From positions 1-6,712 of the forward strand of contig JASHSD010000521.1 of NCBI GenBank assembly GCA_030036985.1: 6,712 nt of DNA, written 5' to 3'. This DNA is from Bryobacteraceae bacterium (lineage in GTDB: Bacteria > Acidobacteriota > Terriglobia > Bryobacterales > Bryobacteraceae). Shown piece after piece: positions 1-5,761 of the stretch. Position numbers and translations under genes: made by a program. Under the pieces are notes generated by a model, which was not told the DNA's origin, ran no database searches, and saw only the letters and a list, made by a program, of their open reading frames with translations. Positions within the stretch are counted from its first letter, which is position 1. Each line of letters starts with the position of its first letter.

Positions 1-935
1 CGGATCTCGCGTACCGCATAAATGCGGCGGCCCTGGCTCTCGAAATACGTTCGCGTCAGCACCTCGCCCAGCAAGCCGGTGCAGAACAGCATCACGCCGG
101 TCATCAGCGCCAGTCCTCCGGCGATCATTAACGGACCGTGCTCCGCGATGATGTCCTCGCGCGTCCACAGTTTCCACGCGGCCAGCCAAGCCAGCAAGCC
201 TCCGCCGGAGGCCATGCTGATCAAGCCCCACTTCCCGAAGAAGTGCATCGGCCGGGTGAAGTATTTGAGCAGGAACCAGACCGTGAAGATGTCGAACATC
301 ACGCGGAAGGTGCGGCCAAGGCCGTAATGGGAGCCTCCCGATGCACGCGGGTTGTTGCGGATGGGCACCTCAGCAATGCGCGCTCCGTAAAGTGCCGCCA
401 GCGCGGGAATGAAGCGGTGCAGTTCGCCGTAGAGGTGAACGTCCTTCAGAACCTCGGCGCGGTAGGCTTTGAATGTGGTGCCGAAATCGCGCAGCTCCAT
501 GCCGGAGGCTTTCGCCATCAGCCAGTTGGCCACGCGGGAGGGAATGCGGCGGGTGATCGCGTTATCGATGCGGTCCTTGCGCCAGCCGCTGGCAATGTCG
601 TAGCCTTCCGCAATTTTGCGAACGAGCGCGGGAATGTCTTCGGGCGCGTGCTGCAGGTCGCCATCCATGGCTATGACGATTTTGCCGCGGGCCTCGTGAA
701 AACCGGCCGAGAGCGCGGCGGTCTGGCCGAAATTCCGCCGCAGCCGCACCACCTTCAGGTGAGGGTCCGTTTGCACCAGATTAGCGAGGAGTTCCGCTGA
801 GCGATCCGTCGAAGCGTCGTCGATGAAGAGAATTTCGTAGGGGCCGCCGAGGCGCACCAAAACGGCCGTCAGCCGGTCGTACAGCGGCAGAATCGAATGT
901 TCTTCGTTATGGATCGGCACGACGACAGAAAGCAT
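1..935 (-). CDS. Family 2 glycosyltransferase, GtrB/DPM1-like, with two C-terminal membrane segments (3' end outside window)
   Basis: This membrane-anchored GT-A glycosyltransferase most likely moves a sugar from a nucleotide-sugar to polyprenyl phosphate at the cytoplasmic face, for cell-surface glycan synthesis. Visible residues number 311 and the frame has no stop before the window edge. The N-terminus MLSVVVPIHNEE is the classic GT2 start. FIDDAST (37-43) supplies the nucleotide-binding acidic pair, RNFGQTAAL lies at 67-75, and MDGDLQH (90-96) contains the metal-binding DXD-type motif. DFGTTFKAYRAEV follows in the acceptor-side region. Two hydrophobic segments near 237-255 and 268-290 match the paired C-terminal helices of GtrB/DPM1-like enzymes. 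Relatives run about 310-330 residues, so very little is missing. The start at 935 is preferred over an in-frame ATG at 950 because GGAGGA sits 7 bases before it. The sugar and acceptor cannot be told from sequence. Confidence 0.92.
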   Translation of the reverse strand, partial: MLSVVVPIHNEEHSILPLYDRLTAVLVRLGGPYEILFIDDASTDRSAELLANLVQTDPHLKVVRLRRNFGQTAALSAGFHEARGKIVIAMDGDLQHAPEDIPALVRKIAEGYDIASGWRKDRIDNAITRRIPSRVANWLMAKASGMELRDFGTTFKAYRAEVLKDVHLYGELHRFIPALAALYGARIAEVPIRNNPRASGGSHYGLGRTFRVMFDIFTVWFLLKYFTRPMHFFGKWGLISMASGGGLLAWLAAWKLWTREDIIAEHGPLMIAGGLALMTGVMLFCTGLLGEVLTRTYFESQGRRIYAVREI

Positions 936-942
936 AAACGAA

Positions 943-948
943 TCCTCC
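943..948 (-). promoter_or_regulatory. Ribosome binding site of the glycosyltransferase
   Basis: On the minus strand GGAGGA lies 7 bases before the ATG at 935. It overlaps the alternative in-frame ATG at 950, which has no comparable site, so it decides the start. Confidence 0.75.
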
Positions 949-961
949 ATTGGGAGATGTG

Positions 962-967
962 ATTATA
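962..967 (-). promoter_or_regulatory. Candidate -10 element for the glycosyltransferase
   Basis: The minus strand reads TATAAT exactly, 26 bases before the ATG at 935, which would give a leader of roughly 20 bases containing the GGAGGA site. No convincing -35 box is seen at a spacing of 16-19 bases. The element lies in the 76-base gap between two divergent genes, where a promoter is expected. Confidence 0.4.
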
Positions 968-1001
968 GGCCATAGGGTTGCATTTATTACCGTTCGCCGG
1001 C

Positions 1002-1007
1002 GGAGGG
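1002..1007 (+). promoter_or_regulatory. Ribosome binding site supporting a GTG start
   Basis: GGAGGG lies 4 bases before the GTG at 1012 and supports that start for the RNA methyltransferase. An ATG at 1008 is in another frame and leads to a short reading frame without homology. Confidence 0.55.
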
Positions 1008-1011
1008 ATGT

Positions 1012-1641
1012 GTGACGGAGCGCAAAGGACGCTGTCCCGCGCCGCCACTGAGCGGAGGACCTCGTGACCCCGGCGGCGCGGACGCGACCCGTTTTGCGCG
1101 CATTCCTGATGAGACCCGGGTGCCTTATCGCGCCACCCAGGCCGCCGCTGCGTACGAAAACATTCGGCCGCTGCCCGTATGCGTATTGCTCGAGAACGTG
1201 CGCAGCCTTTACAATGTCGGCGCGTTCTTCCGCACGGCGGACGGGGTCGGGCTCCGGAAGCTTTATCTGGCGGGAATCACCGGGTATCCGCCGCAGAACA
1301 TGATCTCCAAAACCGCTCTCGGAGCCGAAGAAATCGTGCCTTGGCAGCACATGCCGCGGGCGGTCGACACAATTGCGGAGCTGCGCGGCGCGAACTATGA
1401 GATCGCGGCCATCGAGACCAGTTCCCATGCGGTGGATTTGTTCGATTGGCGACCGCGTTTCCCGGTGTGCGTCCTGTTCGGGCACGAAACCGATGGCCTC
1501 ACGCCCGCCGCCGCCGCGCTGGCCGATACGCATATCCGGATTCCCATGCTGGGACGGAAACATTCACTGAATGTGGCGTCGGCCGGGGCGGTTGTGCTGT
1601 ATGAGTTGCTGCGGAAATACCGCGAACTGGCGCGGTTTTAA
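1012..1641 (+). CDS. SpoU/TrmH-family RNA 2'-O-methyltransferase
   Basis: This is a SPOUT-class, S-adenosylmethionine-dependent enzyme expected to methylate the 2'-OH of a tRNA or rRNA nucleotide. The protein has 209 residues. All three family motifs are present: motif 1 ENVRSLYNVGAFFRTADGVG (61-80) with the conserved Asn and Arg, motif 2 VLFGHETDGLTP (154-165), and motif 3 IPMLGRKHSLNVASAG (177-192), which forms the trefoil-knot SAM pocket. There is no L30e-like substrate domain, so it belongs to the short TrmL-sized group. The first 50 or so residues are rich in Gly, Pro, Ala and Arg and look disordered. Either this is a real basic tail or translation begins further in, for example at the in-frame GTG of Val37. 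The GTG at 1012 is kept because GGAGGG precedes it. The gene is divergent from the glycosyltransferase and converges with the VWFA gene. The target RNA is unknown. Confidence 0.9.
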   Translation: MTERKGRCPAPPLSGGPRDPGGADATRFARIPDETRVPYRATQAAAAYENIRPLPVCVLLENVRSLYNVGAFFRTADGVGLRKLYLAGITGYPPQNMISKTALGAEEIVPWQHMPRAVDTIAELRGANYEIAAIETSSHAVDLFDWRPRFPVCVLFGHETDGLTPAAAALADTHIRIPMLGRKHSLNVASAGAVVLYELLRKYRELARF

Positions 1642-1702
1642 CCTGCTTCAGCCGCGGTTTTTCACATACTCCGGCCCGAAGACACCGGCACAACTCTGAA
1701 AG

Positions 1703-2695
1703 CTACTGGCCAGCCCAGTACGCCTTGCGCGCGCGGATGCGATACTCGGGATGCTCGGGGACGGTGACCTCGATGCGATGCTCACCCGAAGCGTCCGGCG
1801 GCGCGCGGAAGCTGAGAATGTACTGGCTGTGGATGGCGACTCCGAGATTTTCGATCGAACGCTGAACGCCTTTTTCCGTCGAAAAGGGAAAATCGGAGCC
1901 GCCGGTAGCCTGCGTCAGAGTCTGAATCGCGTTCGTCTTTCCCAGCCGGGCGAGCTCGGCGAGGATCGATCCGGGGTTGGGCATTGGCGGCGGATCGGGC
2001 CCGGCGGTGTTCGGCGCCGGCCGATCGTGGAGTTGCTGGAGATCCTCGGGTTTGGATGTGAAAGCCGTGGCATAAGCCGAATAATGCGTGGCGAAGACCT
2101 CGATATCTTCGCGCTGCAGCGCTTCCATCGCCTGCTCGAATTTGACTTTGCTGCCGCGATCGCGGGTCTCGGAAATCAGCAACAGCACTTTGCGCCCTTT
2201 GCGGTCTTTCATGCGGTCGGCCACTTCGGCGATGGCGTCGAGCATGCGCGCTTCGTTGTTCTGATACGGCATGATGTCTTCAATGGCGTCCTGGAGCGCG
2301 CCGGGATCGGAAGTGAAGTCCTGGACCCAATTGACCTGGCTGTCAAAGCTGACGACGGCGGCCGCGCCGCGCGCGCCCGTGATCAGGGGCTGAATCATGC
2401 TGCCGATGCGGCGGATTTTCTTGAGCGCGGGGGTGGAGATGCCGGCGGATTGGACGGCGATGGCCAGTGATATCGGCGCCACACCTGTATCGAATACGTC
2501 CAGGCCGATTGCGCGCGGCAGGCCGTCATCGAGGAGTTTGAAATCGGCGGCGGAAAGGCCTTCGACGAGTTTGCCGTGCTTGTCGGTGACGCTGACCGGA
2601 ACCGTCACCACGTTCGATTGCGCGCGAAAGGTCGGGCTCTGCGCGGTCAGGTGGCCGAGAGAGTAGATCAGACAGAACGCGGTTTTCCGCATCAT
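1703..2695 (-). CDS. Secreted VWFA-related protein, Acidobacterial type (TIGR03436-like)
   Basis: This is a predicted exported von Willebrand factor A-like protein of a family greatly expanded in Acidobacteria; its function is not established. The 330-residue product starts MMRKTAFCLIYSLGHLTAQS, a short signal peptide with probable cleavage around 18-20. Residues 23-62 (FRAQSNVVTVPVSV through LLDDGLPRAI) form the typical N-terminal beta domain. The VWA core follows, with VLLLISETRDRGSK (170-183) as the recognisable late strand. The C-terminal strands around YILSFRAPP (292-300) and YRIRARKAYWA (318-328) also match the family. The usual metal-site Asp of DxSxS is absent: the equivalent strand reads AIAVQSAGIS (79-87), so metal-dependent ligand binding is doubtful. 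The frame is open upstream to 3025, but that extension translates the intergenic repeat cluster, so the start at 2695 before the signal peptide is preferred. No strong ribosome binding site is visible there. Confidence 0.85.
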   Translation of the reverse strand: MMRKTAFCLIYSLGHLTAQSPTFRAQSNVVTVPVSVTDKHGKLVEGLSAADFKLLDDGLPRAIGLDVFDTGVAPISLAIAVQSAGISTPALKKIRRIGSMIQPLITGARGAAAVVSFDSQVNWVQDFTSDPGALQDAIEDIMPYQNNEARMLDAIAEVADRMKDRKGRKVLLLISETRDRGSKVKFEQAMEALQREDIEVFATHYSAYATAFTSKPEDLQQLHDRPAPNTAGPDPPPMPNPGSILAELARLGKTNAIQTLTQATGGSDFPFSTEKGVQRSIENLGVAIHSQYILSFRAPPDASGEHRIEVTVPEHPEYRIRARKAYWAGQ

Positions 2696-2764
2696 TGCGT
2701 CACCAGCTTCGCACGAAGCGGGCCAAAGGTTTGGCAAGTAACACCCGCCAAATCTCTCACCTGA

Positions 2765-2896
2765 AGACATTCCGGATTGGACGTTCTCCAACACTGCGAG
2801 CTGCCTACTCCCGAACCGGGGACGCTGACCCTCTTTGCCAGTGCGCTGCTCGGGTTGTGCCTGCTCTTGTTCGAACGACGGACAAGCCGATCGTAA
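2765..2896 (+). pseudogene. Orphan PEP-CTERM sorting tail, remnant of an exported-protein gene
   Basis: This plus-strand frame encodes a complete PEP-CTERM signal (TIGR02595 type): LPTPEPGTLTLF, then a hydrophobic stretch ASALLGLCLLLF, then the basic end ERRTSRS and a TAA at 2894-2896. Order, spacing and end position match the exosortase-recognised C-terminus of exported proteins. Only about 14 codons precede the motif before an in-frame TGA at 2762-2764. There is no ATG; a TTG at 2777 could start only a 39-residue peptide without a signal sequence. I therefore read it as the surviving 3' end of a deleted or frameshifted gene. It lies in the gap upstream of the VWFA gene, on the opposite strand. 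A real small protein is possible but less likely. No exosortase is in this window. Confidence 0.7.
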
Positions 2897-2985
2897 TCTG
2901 TCGGCGCGGATCGGGGTGATCGGTATTCGGCCCAGACAGTCAGCTTTCAGGCAGGTTTCACCCTTTGCTTTCGTGCCTTCGTGGC

Positions 2986-3002
2986 GCAGACTCTCAGTCT
3001 GC
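2986..3002. repeat. Perfect hairpin 1 of a three-hairpin cluster
   Basis: GCAGACT, loop CTC, AGTCTGC: a perfect 7-bp stem with a 3-base loop. One base separates it from the next hairpin. No T-run follows on either strand, so it does not look like an intrinsic terminator. Confidence 0.75.
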
Positions 3003-3003
3003 C

Positions 3004-3025
3004 GTGCCCGGACTCCTCCGGGCAC
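3004..3025. repeat. Perfect hairpin 2 of a three-hairpin cluster
   Basis: GTGCCCGGA, loop CTCC, TCCGGGCAC: a perfect 9-bp stem with a 4-base loop. It is the central member of the cluster between the VWFA gene and the propeller pseudogene. Confidence 0.85.
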
Positions 3026-3046
3026 TTGCGGTAGGGCGAAGCTGAT

Positions 3047-3067
3047 CCTGCCGGCTTAGCCGGCAGG
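3047..3067. repeat. Perfect hairpin 3, just past the end of the propeller gene
   Basis: CCTGCCGGC, loop TTA, GCCGGCAGG: a perfect 9-bp stem with a 3-base loop. It begins 3 bases beyond the propeller stop codon on the minus strand. It could stabilise or end that transcript, but no T-tract follows, so a REP-like repeat is as likely as a terminator. Confidence 0.8.
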
Positions 3068-3070
3068 TGT

Positions 3071-4968
3071 TTAGTAGACCACGATCCCTTGGGTAGGAGA
3101 CCAACCGGAATGTTGCCGGTAATCTGTTGCGAGGAAACGTTCACCTGGGCGATGCCGGTCGCCGACGTGTCCGCGCAGGAATGGTCGCTCCCTTCGGCTA
3201 CGTAGGCTGTCGAGCCATCCTGAGTAAAAGAAATCTGGCTCGGCCCTCCCGGGAGGCTGATCGGTGTCAGCAGAGTATTGGTGGCAGGGTTCAGCACCGC
3301 AATCTGCCGTGCCTCGGAGTTTGGAATCCACACCTGTGTGCCGTTTGGCGTGAACGTGAGATGCTCCGGGCAGGATCCGATCTGCACCAGGTTGGTGGAT
3401 TGTTGGGTTGCCAGATTGATTCCATAGGCAACCGCGACCATCGGAAATGCCTGGTAGGCAGTCACATAGAGTTGCGTGCCGTCCCGGTGAGGGCGAGATT
3501 CGCGGGGACGTAAGCGGCGTTTACAGGGAGGGTGGCAGTGATCGCAAGCGTTGACGCATTCATGACGAGCACACCGGGCGCCGGGTTGTCTGAGACGACA
3601 TAGAGAATCGTCCCATCCGCTGAGATGGCGAGCCCCTGGTAAAGATCGTCCCAATTGCCGGTAGAAGGCGAGGTCAGGGTGACCGTATAGCTTGAGGTGC
3701 TGATGGCTGCGACGTAGCTGGATTGAGTTGCCGAACTATTGTTGAACACCGAAACATACACGGTGGATTCATCCGGCGAAACAACCAGGTCGCTGACCTG
3801 GAAATCGATTTCATTCTGCGAGACCACGGGGATCGTCGCCAGGATCGCATTGGCGCCGGCGTCGATCGCGGAAACCGTAACGCCGCCCCAGTTGGAAACC
3901 CACAATACGCCGGAATTGCGAGCCAATGCGACGCAACAAGGGAACCCACCGGTCTCGACCAGAGCCGTGACCCGGTCGGTGGCGCCATTGGCCGCTGCGA
4001 TGTAAGAAGGACCCTGATTGGTGACATAGGCCTGCGCGCCATCCGGCGTAACCGTCACGCTGCTGGGCCAATCGCCTACCCGGATTTGTGCGCTCACTGT
4101 GAGGGAATCGAGGTTGATGGCAAAAACGATATTTGGCGGCTGCGATGTCGAATCGATGACCACACCCTCCGGGATCGCGTAAAGCGTGCCGCTGTCAGGA
4201 GTCACCGCGAGGGCGGTGATCTCTCCCACAACTCCCGGCACGAGTTTACGCCGGCGTAAACCCACTGACCATCCGGACTGGGGGCAAGAGATTCGACACC
4301 GGTCACATTCGGAATCATGGCAGGCGAAGCGTCCCAGTTGAGTGTTGATGACCCAAACGGACCCGCTGACTGTGAGATAAGCATGGCTGCCGGTGGTGAC
4401 TATGACGCCGGCATTCGACGGCGATTGGATCACCCGGATCAAAGTATCAGTGGCGGTATCAATCACGCCAATGCCACCCTGCCCGTAATTGGTGACGTAA
4501 AGTTTCTTCCCGTTCGGTGTGACGGCCAAACCTCCTGCCACCGAAAGAACGGGAATGAAGCGGCTTATGGTGTTGGAAGAGGTACTAATGACCGCGATGC
4601 TGTGGTAAAGCGTACAACTTGGTCCCGTCAGGAGTCAATGCGAGAGGCACATTTTGAATGATCTCCTGAGGCGCCAGTGAGATGGTGGCTGTCACTTGAT
4701 GAGTGGCGACGTTCAGCACCTCGATTTTGCGGTTGGTGAAGTCGGACAGCCAGGCCGTTGATCCGTCCGGGCTGAACACCATGGAATATGGCTCCGTTCC
4801 GGCGGGATTCGGGAAGAAAGACGTGACGGTATTGGTGGATGTGCCGATGATGGATACCGCGCCGGCCTCATTACAGCAGACGGTGGCGAAAATGGTTGGG
4901 TTGGTTTGCGCCGAAGCATAAGCGCAGAAAGTCAGGACGGCCAGAGACGTCCACGGCATAGCTTTCAT
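3071..4968 (-). pseudogene. Secreted YVTN-type beta-propeller protein, broken by five frame changes
   Basis: Read across frames, this is one exported beta-propeller protein of about 630 residues. It begins MKAMPWTSLAVLTFCAYASA, a clear signal peptide, followed by about a dozen repeats of the YVTN kind (TIGR02276-like). Examples are FSPDGSTAWLSDFTNRKIEV, TPNGKKLYVTNYGQGGIGVI, VTPDGAQAYVTNQGPS, FTPNGTQVWIPNSEARQIAV and FTQDGSTAYVAEGS. Such propellers usually bind proteins or ligands outside the cell; no enzyme motif is visible. Homology jumps frame near 4600-4612, 4338-4350, 4236-4250, 3480-3492 and 3100-3107. In reading order the first two behave like single-base gains (or two-base losses) and the last three like single-base losses. 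The last jump restores the ending SPTQGIVVY and a TAA at 3071. The flanking genes are undisturbed. Either the gene is decaying or the sequence has local indel errors. Confidence 0.85.
4244..4261. repeat. Perfect 18-bp palindrome inside the propeller gene
   Basis: GTTTACGCCGGCGTAAAC is its own reverse complement, with 9-bp arms and no loop. It lies within a blade (minus-strand WVYAGVN) and touches the third frame-change point of the pseudogene. It may be coincidental coding sequence, or a site prone to slippage. Confidence 0.7.
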
Positions 4969-4973
4969 CTTTT

Positions 4974-4979
4974 TCCTCC
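4974..4979 (-). promoter_or_regulatory. Ribosome binding site of the propeller gene
   Basis: On the minus strand GGAGGA lies 5 bases before the ATG at 4968, which itself begins a good signal peptide. A strong, intact initiation region on a gene with a broken frame means any decay is recent, or the breaks are not real. Confidence 0.75.
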
Positions 4980-5028
4980 GGGCGGCGTTCGGCGCCAGCT
5001 AAAAGAATACAATGGATCCCGCGCGTGA

Positions 5029-5262
5029 CGTTGCCCGATTCCGTCAGTCCGTCTTGCATCGTCCGGTATCGAAGGTTTTGGAGTAACGATGCCAGGATTG
5101 ATCGCTGCGCTTTCGGAGATTGTTGGCCGGCCCATGGTGGACAAGACGGGTGATGCCGACGCCCCGGAGCCATCGATATTCATCGCGTTGCGGGAACAGC
5201 TGGGCCCGGGGCTGGAACCTGCGAACAGAACATTAAATGTCCTCGTTGTCGATCACGTCTGA
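5029..5262 (+). pseudogene. C-terminal remnant of a TIGR03435-family gene
   Basis: This frame matches the end of the Acidobacterial TIGR03435 family, whose function is unknown. It reads GVTMPGLIAALSEIVGRPM and VDKTG, then jumps straight to DADAPEPSIFIALREQLG, PGLEPANRTLNVLVVDHV and a TGA at 5260-5262. In full-length members (roughly 250-300 residues) VDKTG is followed by a segment of the type LTGxYDFxLxW. That segment is missing here, so there is an internal loss of some 10-20 residues. The N-terminal two thirds are also absent, and an in-frame TGA at 5026-5028 closes the frame upstream. An ATG at 5089 has GGAG 5 bases before it and could start a 57-residue peptide, so expression of a mini-protein is not excluded. 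It is head-to-head with the propeller gene and tail-to-tail with the PIN gene. Confidence 0.75.
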
Positions 5263-5299
5263 AAACTGAGCGCCCACGCTTCTCTCATACAAGTGACGT

Positions 5300-5755
5300 T
5301 CACGACGGTTGGGCGGCGGTGTCGATCGTCACAAGACCCTCGTTCTGCGCCGCCTGAAAGAGGACTCGGTCGGAACAAACGAAGGAGATCGTGGTCTGAA
5401 GCCGCGCTCGCATTGTCAGGCAGCCCGCAAGCTGGAGAGCACCATAAGCTCTGAGAGGGTGCCGGTCCAGCAGGCTCGATGCTTCATCCAGTGCTGCCTC
5501 GGTAATCGGCTGCACCAAGTATAAAGTCTGTACATGCGATTCCATCCGGGCAACGAGCGATGCCGCGGTCGATGAGTCCAGATCCTGTAGCCGTTCCCGC
5601 TGCCGGACCGCCGCCCGAAATTCAACGCGAGTCAGACTGATCACAGCCAGCGTTCGTTCCGAAGCTGAGTCCGCGAGTCGGACCATGAAATCGGTTCCCG
5701 GCTCGCGGACGTATAGTCTTACGAGAGCACTGGTGTCCAGATAGTGGACGCTCAA
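5300..5755 (-). CDS. VapC-like PIN-domain protein with one catalytic Asp replaced by Gly
   Basis: PIN domains of this size are the ribonuclease toxins of VapBC-type systems and cleave RNA with Mg2+ held by four acidic residues. The 151-residue length is usual. YLDTSALVRLYV (5-16) gives the first acid, Asp7; VEFRAAV (44-50) gives Glu45; FVCSDRVLFQAAQNEGL (125-141) gives Asp129. The third site, normally the Asp of a DAL.LA motif, reads LRAYGALQLAGCL (101-113) with Gly105, codon GGT at 5441-5443 on the minus strand. This should weaken or abolish cleavage, so the protein may be an inactive toxin. No ATG fits: the start is a TTG at 5755, 6 bases after the TAA of the upstream frame and in the same phase, with only GGGA as a weak ribosome site. 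It is probably cotranscribed and translationally coupled with the upstream gene. Confidence 0.85.
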   Translation of the reverse strand: MSVHYLDTSALVRLYVREPGTDFMVRLADSASERTLAVISLTRVEFRAAVRQRERLQDLDSSTAASLVARMESHVQTLYLVQPITEAALDEASSLLDRHPLRAYGALQLAGCLTMRARLQTTISFVCSDRVLFQAAQNEGLVTIDTAAQPS

Positions 5756-5761
5756 ATTCCC

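Noticed and set aside
138..800. A 220-residue plus-strand open frame
   Set aside because: It lies antisense to the glycosyltransferase, whose motifs are clear. Its translation is low-complexity Ala/Gly/Arg/His typical of a high-GC shadow frame.
950..978. Plus-strand promoter TTGGGA - 17 bases - TAGGGT for the methyltransferase
   Set aside because: Spacing is right, but the -10 box matches the consensus at only three of six bases, too weak to annotate.
907..1563. A 218-residue minus-strand open frame
   Set aside because: It is antisense to the SpoU methyltransferase and covers the divergent promoter gap; no domain is visible.
1751..2470. A 239-residue plus-strand open frame
   Set aside because: It is antisense to the VWFA gene, with a repetitive Gly/Asp/Arg composition and no recognisable motif.
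2696..3025. An N-terminal extension of the VWFA protein by 110 residues
   Set aside because: The extension would sit in front of a signal peptide and is a translation of the hairpin cluster and the antisense of the PEP-CTERM tail, so the start at 2695 is more sensible.
3047..3067. Intrinsic terminator of the propeller gene
   Set aside because: The stem is strong and well placed, but no T-run follows on the minus strand, so it is listed as a repeat instead.
2986..3067. CRISPR array
   Set aside because: The three hairpins have different stem sequences and uneven spacing, so there is no repeated direct unit.
5004..5009. A -10-like TATTCT on the minus strand before the propeller gene
   Set aside because: Only four of six bases match and no -35 box is found at the right distance.
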